A DNA stretch of 64,000 nt from Paenibacillus_AR mesotrionivorans (GTDB lineage Bacteria; Bacillota; Bacilli; Paenibacillales; NBRC-103111). Shown in pieces: positions 24,850-32,923 of this stretch (positions are counted from its first letter, which is position 1; the number at the start of each line of letters is the position of its first letter). Under the pieces are notes generated by a model, which saw only the letters and a program-made list of their open reading frames with translations, made no database searches and was not told where the DNA came from. The position numbers and the translations under genes are program-made. The DNA lies in contig NZ_JBJURJ010000002.1 in assembly GCF_046098205.1 (NCBI RefSeq), forward strand, positions 372,001 through 436,000, in the 5' to 3' direction.

Positions 24850-25761
24850 TTACCGTTTCCCGACCTCAGTTGACTCTGCAGTGAAGATGCGGTACTGCCT
24901 GGGCGTTTTGCCGGTTTTGCGTTTGAACAGGCGGTTAAAAAACTTCACATCCAAAAAACCCGCCTCTGCAGCAATATCGGCAACCCGGTCGCCGGAGCCC
25001 GCCAACCGGACGCAACACCGCTCAATCCGCAGCGTATGAACATAATCCAAAAAGCCCATCCCCGTCCTGGCGGTAAAACGCCTCCGGAACTGGCGCTCGC
25101 TTAAGCCTGCCACAGCCGCAGCCTGGCCTGCAGTTAACCGTTCCACCGCGTGCTCGCGGATCCAGTGTATAGTCTTGTCCATCAGATCGTCCCGTCCCGC
25201 GGCGGGCGCTCCTGTTCCTGCCTGCTCCTCCAGCCGATGAAGCTGGACCAGCAATTCGATGAAGCGGGTCTGGAGCATGAGCCTGCTGAAGGGCCTGGGG
25301 TTAGCGTAATCCTCCAGCATAGCGCCGAACAGTCTGCGGATTTCCCCGTCCCGGTCCTTCCACTGCTTCCATCCTGGTTCCAGCAGATCCAACCGCTTGT
25401 TCAGCATCTCCAGCAGCTGAGCGAATTCCCCGCCCCGGGATACCAGGCTCTCCAGCAGCTCCGGTCCAAACAGGCAGTTGCAGACGATCAGGCGGTTTTT
25501 GGTGGCATCCGCCCCCGCCGGACGGAACACATGGGACGTTCCCAGGGGCAAATAGAATACATCTCCCGCCGCCACTTCCATCACCGCGTCACCTATGTGC
25601 TGATATCCTCTGCCTTCCATCACATAGTTCAATTCGATGAATTCATGGGTGTGCTCCTCCAGCTGGAAGGATTCCTCCACCCGGTTCATATATAGATCAG
25701 GGCCTTCCGCCAGAAAGAGCTCCCTGGGTGTAGTCCAAATATACCGTTTGGCTTTCTGCAC
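24850..25761 (-). CDS. AraC-family regulator with N-terminal cupin
   Basis: 303 residues with a GTG start (GGAGGGG 8 bases upstream). The N-terminal sugar-sensing cupin (about 20-110; HTHEFIELNYVMEGRGYQHIGD and GDVFYLPLGTSHVF) is followed by a linker and a C-terminal double helix-turn-helix domain (about 195-295; LTAGQAAAVAGLSERQFRRRFTARTGMGFLDYV and VADIAAEAGFLDVKFFNRLFKRKTGKTPRQYR). It is divergent from the rhamnosidase-like gene, whose expression it probably controls in response to a sugar. Confidence 0.9.
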   Translation of the reverse strand: MQKAKRYIWTTPRELFLAEGPDLYMNRVEESFQLEEHTHEFIELNYVMEGRGYQHIGDAVMEVAAGDVFYLPLGTSHVFRPAGADATKNRLIVCNCLFGPELLESLVSRGGEFAQLLEMLNKRLDLLEPGWKQWKDRDGEIRRLFGAMLEDYANPRPFSRLMLQTRFIELLVQLHRLEEQAGTGAPAAGRDDLMDKTIHWIREHAVERLTAGQAAAVAGLSERQFRRRFTARTGMGFLDYVHTLRIERCCVRLAGSGDRVADIAAEAGFLDVKFFNRLFKRKTGKTPRQYRIFTAESTEVGKR

Positions 25762-25900
25762 GGTGCTGTCCCCTCCAGCCGTATGGAATGTCCGGATACA
25801 CCCTTATTATTGTCCGGATCGGCGAAATTCTTCCTTACCTCTTAGTTTATAGTATGGGTGTACAATTGCAATTTAAAAATGATGGAGGGTGGCTCTATCT

Positions 25901-28786
25901 ATGCAAAATGACCTTAACATGTGGCAAGCCCGCTGGATATGGGGCGGTGGTGCAGTCAGCCCCCGCAATGAATGGCGCTGCTTCCGTAAAACCTTTTTCT
26001 ATGACAATGCAAACGGCAGTGCAAGCCTGAAGCTGACCGCCGATTCCCGGTACATCCTGTATGTAAATGGTGTACGTTTGGGGAGAGGGCCTGTCCGCTC
26101 CTGGCAATCCGCATTGTCTTATGACGAATATGATCTTACCGGCCTTCTTATTCCGGGAGCCCATAATACCATTGCCGTGCTGGTGAACCATTATGGAATT
26201 CCCACCTTCCAATATTTGCGGGGCAGAGGTGGGCTGCTGGTTCAGCTGGAAACCACCGGAGAAAATCCGCAAGTGGTGCTTGTTACCGACGGGACATGGA
26301 AAACAGCGGTATACGAAGGGATGAATCCCTTCACCGCCCGGATGTCCTGCCAACTGCCGTTTGTGGAATCCTTTGATGCCCGGGTGCAGGATGAAGCCTG
26401 GACTGGCTGCGGTTACGACGACAGTCACTGGGAATCAGCTGATGAGCTGGGGACTGCCGGTATGGAGCCCTGGACCGGGCTTGTTCCCCGGGATATCCCT
26501 ATGCTGACGGAAGAACCCGTTTATCCCGTGCGGGTGGAGGAGCTAAGCCGGGTACGGCCGCGGTCATGGGGAACCGTATTGGACCTGCGGAACCATTTTG
26601 TCCCCAATAGCCAACATCATGCCAATAACGTGCAATTTACCGGATACTTGGCCACCGTGATCCGTACAAAGGCTGCGACGAAAGCTACCATCGGCATTCC
26701 GGATGGCGGCCGGACCTCCGTTTCTATCAGCCTGAACGGCAACTGGCTGGACACATCAGGCTGGTATGGGGAGATGGGGGAGCGTTATCTGGACGTGGAG
26801 CTGGCTGCGGGAGATACTTTTCTGCTGATGGATCTCAAGGGGACCATCCACGGGCACGGCTTCCATTTCGGGATCCACAGTGAGGAGGCCTTTCAGCTGC
26901 TTTCACCTCTTGGGGCGTCCGCAACCACCCCGTTTATGGGCATCGGGCCCTTCAGCAGCTTTGAGGAGGCTGTGGAGGGGCAAACCTGGGACCCGGAGCC
27001 TGCAGGCTATCTTCGTGCACGCGGTATTGCCGGTGTTGGGGATTTGGAGAATTTCCGCGATTGGATCAGGCCCTTCAGTAGAGAGCATGTAAGTGACGAG
27101 GACCTGTTCGGGCTGTTTGTTTGGACCCCGGAGAAGACGCGCTTGGCGGTGCCACACACTCTGCAAAATGCGGTGATGGCCAATACAGCCTCAGCTATAA
27201 TTCCGGTTTTTCCCGGTGCGGATACGGAAATCGTAATTGACTTTGGGCGTGAATATTCCGGTTATGTGGAGTTTGAGGTAGAGGCCGCAGGGGGTACGAT
27301 TCTCGATTTGTACGGCTTTGAATATATGCGGAACGGCTGGCGCCATCATACCTACCAATTGGATAACACCCTGCGCTACGTGTGCCGGGAGGGCAAACAG
27401 CGGTATTCCTCCCCCATCCGCCGGGGCTTCCGTTATCTGGCTGTTGCAGTACGCAATGCCTCCGGGCCAGTGCGGCTGCACCGGGTGAACCTGCTGCAAA
27501 GCAACTATCCCGTGGCCCAGGTGGGCCGTTTCCACTCCTCCGATCCAATGCTGAATGATATATGGGAAATCAGCCGCCACACCACCCGCTTGTGCATGGA
27601 GGATACCTTCGTGGATTGCCCGGCGTATGAGCAGGTGTTCTGGGTGGGGGATGCCCGCAACGAAGCCCTGGTGAATTATTATCTGTTCGGCGGAAGCGAA
27701 ATCGTCAAGCGCTGTCTGAGGCTGGTGCCCGGCTCCCGGTTCCAGTCGGAGCTGTATGTGGACCAGGTACCCAGCGGCTGGAACAGTGTCATTCCCAACT
27801 GGACCTTCTTTTGGATCACTGCATGTGCGGAGTATGTGCAGTTTACTGGAGACACGGACTTCGCGGCGGAAATGTATCCGCATGTTCGCTCCACCCTGGA
27901 CGCCTACCGCCAGCGGCTGGATGAGCATGGGCTGTTGAACATGAAGGGCTGGAACTTCCTGGATTGGGCGCCCATTGACCAGCCCCGGGACGGCACGGTG
28001 GCCCACCAGAATATGTTCTTGGCCAAGGCGCTGGACACGGGCGCTTTTCTGGCGGATTACACGGACCGGACTGGGGGAGCGGAGCTGCGCCGGCAGGCAG
28101 AAGAACTGAAAGCAGCCATCAACCGGCGGCTCTGGCGGGAAGAGAAGCAGGCCTATGTGGATTGTATCCATGCTGACGGCACCTTCTCCCATGTGTTCAG
28201 CATGCAGACCCAAGTGGCGGCATTCCTGGCCGGCGTGCCTGACGGGGAGAAGCTGAAGCGGGTGGCAGACATGATCCAATCCCCTCCGGCGGGGTTTGTC
28301 CAAATCGGCAGCCCGTTTATGTCCTTCTTCTATCACGAGGCGCTGGCCAAGCTGGACCGCTACGATCTGCTCTTCGCCGATCTGCGCAGCCGGTACAGCG
28401 AGATGGTGGACGAGGAAGCCACCACCTGCTGGGAAACCTACCCCAAGCCGCTTGAGGAGCGGGCCCACCCGCTGGAGCTGACCCGCAGCCACTGCCATGC
28501 CTGGTCCGCCGGGCCGGGGTATTTCCTGGGCAGGCATGTGCTGGGTGTGCGCGGGGACAGCGACGGCTGGAGCCGGGTCATTGTGGAGCCGCAGATCGGC
28601 TCCCTGGACTGGGCCCGCGGCGCCGTGCCCCTCCCCGGCGGCGGCCGGGTGGATGTGTCGTGGCAGGCGGATAAAGGGAAGCGCACCATCCGCATCCGGG
28701 TGGAAGCGCCTGCGGCAGTGGAGCTTCAGGTGATTCCACCTGAAGGCTACACCGCAAGTGTGGAGGAGGTGCGGGTGAGCGAATAA
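25901..28786 (+). CDS. GH78 alpha-L-rhamnosidase-like glycoside hydrolase
   Basis: About 961 residues from the ATG at 25901, which follows GGAGGG by 11 bases; the upstream GTG overlaps that site. No signal peptide, so intracellular. N-terminal beta-sandwich modules begin with WIWGGG and FRKTFF, RYILYVNGVRLGRGPVRSW being typical. The (alpha/alpha)6 catalytic domain (about 570-870) contains EDTFVDCPAYEQVFWVGDARNEALVNYYLFGG, where GH78 enzymes carry acidic catalytic and binding residues, and the later EEATTCWETYP with the general-base Glu. A C-terminal beta domain closes it. It probably trims rhamnosides; other alpha-glycosides are possible. The divergent AraC gene is its likely regulator. Confidence 0.85.
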   Translation: MQNDLNMWQARWIWGGGAVSPRNEWRCFRKTFFYDNANGSASLKLTADSRYILYVNGVRLGRGPVRSWQSALSYDEYDLTGLLIPGAHNTIAVLVNHYGIPTFQYLRGRGGLLVQLETTGENPQVVLVTDGTWKTAVYEGMNPFTARMSCQLPFVESFDARVQDEAWTGCGYDDSHWESADELGTAGMEPWTGLVPRDIPMLTEEPVYPVRVEELSRVRPRSWGTVLDLRNHFVPNSQHHANNVQFTGYLATVIRTKAATKATIGIPDGGRTSVSISLNGNWLDTSGWYGEMGERYLDVELAAGDTFLLMDLKGTIHGHGFHFGIHSEEAFQLLSPLGASATTPFMGIGPFSSFEEAVEGQTWDPEPAGYLRARGIAGVGDLENFRDWIRPFSREHVSDEDLFGLFVWTPEKTRLAVPHTLQNAVMANTASAIIPVFPGADTEIVIDFGREYSGYVEFEVEAAGGTILDLYGFEYMRNGWRHHTYQLDNTLRYVCREGKQRYSSPIRRGFRYLAVAVRNASGPVRLHRVNLLQSNYPVAQVGRFHSSDPMLNDIWEISRHTTRLCMEDTFVDCPAYEQVFWVGDARNEALVNYYLFGGSEIVKRCLRLVPGSRFQSELYVDQVPSGWNSVIPNWTFFWITACAEYVQFTGDTDFAAEMYPHVRSTLDAYRQRLDEHGLLNMKGWNFLDWAPIDQPRDGTVAHQNMFLAKALDTGAFLADYTDRTGGAELRRQAEELKAAINRRLWREEKQAYVDCIHADGTFSHVFSMQTQVAAFLAGVPDGEKLKRVADMIQSPPAGFVQIGSPFMSFFYHEALAKLDRYDLLFADLRSRYSEMVDEEATTCWETYPKPLEERAHPLELTRSHCHAWSAGPGYFLGRHVLGVRGDSDGWSRVIVEPQIGSLDWARGAVPLPGGGRVDVSWQADKGKRTIRIRVEAPAAVELQVIPPEGYTASVEEVRVSE

Positions 28787-28976
28787 CGGAAGCATTTTTC
28801 CGTTATGAGGACAGGATCCGCTTATCCCAGCCGTTAGCGGAAGCCATTTTCCGCTAACGGCCTGATGCAGAGAGCTCCACGCCCAGTGAGCACGGTTTAG
28901 CGGAAATCTCTTTCCGCTATCCAGCGAGTCACCCCCATTCGGGAGATAATAGCGGAATATGTGTTCCACTAAAAAT
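28787..28976. repeat. Cluster of AGCGGAA/TTCCGCT inverted repeats
   Basis: Three hairpins share the core TAGCGGAA/TTCCGCTA: 28831-28842 with 28849-28860 (perfect 12-bp arms), 28898-28906 with 28911-28919, and 28950-28957 with 28964-28971; a partial copy follows the rhamnosidase stop codon. They are not followed by T-runs, so they are not ordinary terminators. Confidence 0.7.
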
Positions 28977-29010
28977 TCCCGGTCCTTCTCCTCGGCCTCA
29001 CTTGTACAAC

Positions 29011-29037
29011 AAAAAACCCCGGATCAACTATTGATCC
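29011..29037 (-). terminator. Terminator of the amino acid permease gene
   Basis: GGATCAA (29021-29027) pairs with TTGATCC (29031-29037); on the minus strand it is followed by GGGG and six T residues. Confidence 0.75.
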
Positions 29038-29046
29038 GAGGCTCTT

Positions 29047-29072
29047 ACCGGCCCAAGCTTGGGCCGGTTTTT
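29047..29072 (+). terminator. Terminator facing the rhamnosidase-like gene
   Basis: ACCGGCCCAAG pairs with CTTGGGCCGGT (29047-29068) and is followed by TTTTAT on the plus strand. Confidence 0.75.
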
Positions 29073-29093
29073 ATATGTTAGACTAAGCTGCTC

Positions 29094-30500
29094 CTATTTC
29101 CCGGTCCGGTTCAACGCACTGTGGCGGTATCCGTAAAGGAAATAGATGCACAGACCGATAATCAGCCAAACCCCAAAAGCCATCCAGGTGAACAGCTCCA
29201 GCTGCAGCATCAGGTAACCGCAGGAGAGTACGCTCAAGCTGGAAATCACGGGCACCCAAGGAACCCGGAAGCCACGGCGGAGCTCCGGCTGGGTATGGCG
29301 CATCACCCATACACCAAGGGATACCACAGAGAAGGCAAACAGCGTGCCGATGCTGGTCAGACTGGCCAGACGGCCCAGGGGGATAAATCCGGCAACCAAT
29401 GTAACTGCTGCGCAAATCATCCATGTGTTTACTGAAGGTGTTTTGGTTTTAGGGTTCATCCGGGAAAGAATGCCCGGCAGCAGGCCGTCGCGGGACATGG
29501 CGTAGAACAAACGCGATTGTCCGAACAGCAGCACTAGGAGCACCGTGGTAATCCCCGCAATGGCACCAAGGGACAGAAGACCGGCAGCCCAGTCCTGACC
29601 AATATATTCAAGCGCAAATGCCACAGGGTTCTTGACGTTCAGTTCGGTGTACGGCACAATCCCCGTCAAAACCAGGGAAACGACAACATAAAGCAATGTA
29701 CAGATGGCCAGGGACGAAATAATGCCGATAGGCATGTCCCGCTGGGGATTGCGGACTTCCTCAGCCGCAGTGGATACACTGTCAAAGCCGATATAAGCGA
29801 AGAAAATGGCGCTGGCTCCGGAGGCGACCCCTTGGAAGCCGAAGGGCATAAAAGGCGTCCAGTTGGAAGGTTTCACATACCAAACACCAATCACAATAAA
29901 CAGCAGCACAACCGCAATTTTAATGATAACCATAAGAGTGTTGAACCGGGCGGTTTCCTTTACACCCCGCGTAAGCAGGAAGCCGATCAGGAGGATAATC
30001 GCCGCCGCCGGCAAATCAAAGTAGGTGCCGTTGGCCGGATCGAAGGCGCTTGAAAGCGCATGGGGAATATGCAGTCCGAAGCCGTTTAAGAGACTTTGGA
30101 AGTAGCCTGACCACCCACTGGCCACGGCCGATGCGGCGACCCCGTATTCCAATATCAGGTCCCAGCCGAGAATCCACGCCAAAAGCTCACCGAAGGCAGC
30201 GTAGCTGTATGTGTACGCGCTTCCCGCCGCAGGGACGGTAGAGGCAAACTCCGAATAACAGAGCGCCGCGAACACACAGGCAATACCCGCAATAATAAAA
30301 GATAAGACCAACGCCGGCCCGGCATGCTCCGCTGCCGCCACACCGGTAATAACAAAAATGCCCGTACCGATAATACAACCCACACCCAGCATCGCAAGAT
30401 CAAAGGCTCCCAAAGACTTGCTCAGCCTCACACCGCCGCCGTGACCCCCGTCATCCGCGCCGAGTAAAGTCGCAACGCTTTTCCTTCGAAACAAATTCAT
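29094..30500 (-). CDS. APC-superfamily amino acid permease (CAT/YfnA-like)
   Basis: About 468 residues with 12 predicted membrane helices. The first helix has the substrate/Na-site motif GVGCIIGTGIFVITG, and the loop between helices 2 and 3 has CYSEFASTVPAAGSAYTYSYAAFGE, both diagnostic of cationic/branched amino acid permeases of the YfnA type. The ATG at 30500 (MNLFRRKS) fits the family start; the ATG at 30518 is possible but its ribosome site would be too close. It is a single gene between carbohydrate genes; substrate unknown. Confidence 0.88.
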   Translation of the reverse strand: MNLFRRKSVATLLGADDGGHGGGVRLSKSLGAFDLAMLGVGCIIGTGIFVITGVAAAEHAGPALVLSFIIAGIACVFAALCYSEFASTVPAAGSAYTYSYAAFGELLAWILGWDLILEYGVAASAVASGWSGYFQSLLNGFGLHIPHALSSAFDPANGTYFDLPAAAIILLIGFLLTRGVKETARFNTLMVIIKIAVVLLFIVIGVWYVKPSNWTPFMPFGFQGVASGASAIFFAYIGFDSVSTAAEEVRNPQRDMPIGIISSLAICTLLYVVVSLVLTGIVPYTELNVKNPVAFALEYIGQDWAAGLLSLGAIAGITTVLLVLLFGQSRLFYAMSRDGLLPGILSRMNPKTKTPSVNTWMICAAVTLVAGFIPLGRLASLTSIGTLFAFSVVSLGVWVMRHTQPELRRGFRVPWVPVISSLSVLSCGYLMLQLELFTWMAFGVWLIIGLCIYFLYGYRHSALNRTGK

Positions 30501-30767
30501 GCTGTCCGCACTCTCCATCCTATCAACGTTTCAATGCTTTACTTCGTTAAATCAAACTTGACATCCTTTGTTATTTTCTATTAAACAAGGGTCAATATCC
30601 GTGATCTTCATCACACATTTACGATTATTCACATATTGGTCAATTAATTTTACCTGGCGCATCCAGTATGCCCCGCCGGAGGTTTAGCTATGATTCGATA
30701 GAGCAGGAGCAGCTCCAGCAGCATAACAAGCGATAACCGAACAAGGCAGCTCTTGGTGTGCATCCGC

Positions 30768-30960
30768 GCTAACGGAAATCAGCGACGCTTAGGGACAGGA
30801 ATCCGGCGTCCTGACGCGCTAACGGAACTAAAGAGGGCTTAGCAAACTTGGTGAGGGAGATTGGGCGGCGAAACAGGCAATAAGGAACTCTCCGTTCCGT
30901 TAAGACTCAAATGGGTTCATTTTCAGCCGCTAAGAGCTTCTGAGTTCCGTTACGCAAAAA
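30768..30960. repeat. Gap with AACGGAA/TTCCGTT repeats
   Basis: The gap 30501-31002 has no gene. It holds degenerate copies of CGCTAACGGAA (about 30768 and 30820) and their reverse complement GAGTTCCGTTA (about 30893 and 30943), the same family as at 37.0 kb and 43.6-44.0 kb. Confidence 0.6.
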
Positions 30961-31002
30961 AGGACTTCCCGACGCCTCCCCCTTCTCGGTCCCAACCACA
31001 GC

Positions 31003-31033
31003 AAAAAGACCCGCAGCACAATTCAGCTGCGGG
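31003..31033 (-). terminator. Terminator of the LplABC-type operon
   Basis: CCCGCAGC (31010-31017) pairs with GCTGCGGG (31026-31033); TCTTTTTG follows on the minus strand. Confidence 0.85.
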
Positions 31034-31050
31034 CCTCACATCGTAACACC

Positions 31051-31929
31051 TTACCCTTTCACCGCACCGATCATAACGCCCTTCACAAAATACTTCTGCA
31101 GGAAGGGGTACACCACCAGAAGCGGCACCAGCATCACCACAACCCCTGCGGACCGGATGGATTCCGGCGTAATTAGCTGCTGCGCCTCCTCCGGGCTGAT
31201 ATTGTTCAGGCTCTGCAGCAGGGACTGGTTGGCCACCATACTCTGCACCAGCACCGACAGATTATATTTGGCCGTGGTGTTGATGTTGATGAGCAGGCTT
31301 TGGAAGGCATTCCAGTACCCTACGCCATAGAACAGCGTCAGGGTGGCCAGCACCGGCAGGGACAGAGGCAGCACGATTCTCGCCAGGAGGCGCATCTCAC
31401 TGCAGCCGTCCATCTCAGCGGCTTCATATAGCTCATCGGGAATATTTTCGAAGAAGGATTTCAGCACCATCATGTTATAGGCGCTCACCAGACCGGGCAG
31501 CCACAAGGCCCAGTAGGTATCCAGGATGCCCAAGGCGCGGTTCACCAGAAAGCCGGGAATCAGGGGAACGCCCATCAGCATGGTGAACACGATGGCCATA
31601 GTCAGAAACTTCCTGGCGTAGAAGAACTTGCGGGCCAGCGGATAAGCCGCCAGAATGGTAAACACCATGCTGAACAGGACGCCGCCTGCCGTAATAACCA
31701 CACTGTTCTGGAAGCTGCGCACAATCGGAGTGCCCTTAATCAGAGTTTCATACGATTCCAGCGTAAAATCCACCGGGAAGATGCCGACATTGCCGCTGGC
31801 GATGGCCCCGTAGCTGCTGAAGGAAAGGGACACGATGTTCATCAAGGGAAGCAGGCAGCTCAAGGCAGCCAGAATCAGCAGGCAGTTGTTCACAATGTAA
31901 AAGATCCGTTCGCCTTTTGACATTCTCAT
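31051..31929 (-). CDS. Carbohydrate ABC permease, LplC/YtcP type
   Basis: About 292 residues from the ATG at 31929 (AAGGAG 10 bases upstream). Six membrane helices; the permease coupling loop is DELYEAAEMDGCSEMRLLARIVLPLSLPVLATL, typical of CUT1 sugar importers, and the C-terminus FLQKYFVKGVMIGAVKG is the LplC-type end. It is the last gene of a four-gene operon with LplB-type permease, the toroid protein and the binding protein. No ATPase gene is present, so it probably shares an MsmX-type ATPase encoded elsewhere. Confidence 0.9.
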   Translation of the reverse strand: MRMSKGERIFYIVNNCLLILAALSCLLPLMNIVSLSFSSYGAIASGNVGIFPVDFTLESYETLIKGTPIVRSFQNSVVITAGGVLFSMVFTILAAYPLARKFFYARKFLTMAIVFTMLMGVPLIPGFLVNRALGILDTYWALWLPGLVSAYNMMVLKSFFENIPDELYEAAEMDGCSEMRLLARIVLPLSLPVLATLTLFYGVGYWNAFQSLLININTTAKYNLSVLVQSMVANQSLLQSLNNISPEEAQQLITPESIRSAGVVVMLVPLLVVYPFLQKYFVKGVMIGAVKG

Positions 31930-31945
31930 AGCGGGTAAGCTCCTT

Positions 31946-32923
31946 TCACCACAGGGATTGGTTAAATTTGCGGGCCAACTGGTTAGCGGCAAGCACCAGG
32001 GTGAAGCCGATCACCGACTCAAACAGCCCCATGGCGGTGGTAATGCTGTACAGACCGCTCTGAATACCGATGGTGAAAATGTAGGTGCTGATCACATTGG
32101 ACACATCGGAGACAACGGCGTTTTGGAGATTGTATACCTGATCGAAACCAACCTCCATAATCCGTCCCATGGACAGAATGGACATCAGGGTAATGACAGG
32201 CAGAATACCCGGCAAAGTCACATGCCAGATTTGCTTCAGCTTGCCGGCCCCGTCAAGCGCAGCAGATTCATACAGATGGGGATCAATGCCCCCCACAGCC
32301 GCCAGATAAATGATTGCACTAAACCCGGCCTCCTTCCAGATTCCGGAGCCGAAGAAGATGGCCATCCATGAGCCGGTTTGATACAGGAAGGTAATGGGCT
32401 CCCCGCCCATTTTGACGATCAGGGCATTGATAGCCCCCGCCTGGGTACCGAACAGCGTCACCACGATACCGCCGATAATAACCCAGGAGAAAAAGTGAGG
32501 CATGTACAAAAGGGTTTGCACCGATTTTTTCAGCCAGGTTTTTCTCACTTCATTGAGCATTACAGCAATGAGAATCGGAAACGGAAAACCGATGACAATG
32601 GACAGGAGACTAATCATAAAGGTGTTTCGGATAATCAGAAGAGTCTGGGGATTGCTGAAAATCATGCGGAAATTATCCAAGCCCGCCCACGGACTACCCA
32701 ACACCCCCTGCATCAGATTGTACTGCTTAAAGGCGATAATATTGCCCAGCATTGGTACATATTTGAAGGTAATGAAGAAAATTGCCACCGGCAAAAACAT
32801 CAGAAGCAGCGGCATATTTCGCCGCAATCTTCCTTTGGAATTCCTTCTGAGGGCTGTACCTGCAGCGGGGTTTACCGCTCCGGGGATGCCGGCTTGTATG
32901 GTTTCATTCGCGCTCGATTTCAT
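31946..32923 (-). CDS. Carbohydrate ABC permease, LplB type
   Basis: 325 residues, six membrane helices after a charged N-terminal tail. Family marks are ITFKYVPMLGNIIAFKQYN near the first helix and the coupling loop HLYESAALDGAGKLKQIWHVTLPGILPVI. It forms a heterodimer with the LplC-type permease downstream (16 bp gap). Its ATG overlaps the stop codon of the toroid gene (ATGA), which indicates translational coupling. Confidence 0.9.
   Translation of the reverse strand: MKSSANETIQAGIPGAVNPAAGTALRRNSKGRLRRNMPLLLMFLPVAIFFITFKYVPMLGNIIAFKQYNLMQGVLGSPWAGLDNFRMIFSNPQTLLIIRNTFMISLLSIVIGFPFPILIAVMLNEVRKTWLKKSVQTLLYMPHFFSWVIIGGIVVTLFGTQAGAINALIVKMGGEPITFLYQTGSWMAIFFGSGIWKEAGFSAIIYLAAVGGIDPHLYESAALDGAGKLKQIWHVTLPGILPVITLMSILSMGRIMEVGFDQVYNLQNAVVSDVSNVISTYIFTIGIQSGLYSITTAMGLFESVIGFTLVLAANQLARKFNQSLW

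Noticed and set aside
27191..28969. A 592-codon minus-strand open frame opposite the rhamnosidase-like gene
   Set aside because: Antisense shadow; the plus-strand gene shows the conserved GH78 motifs and a ribosome site.
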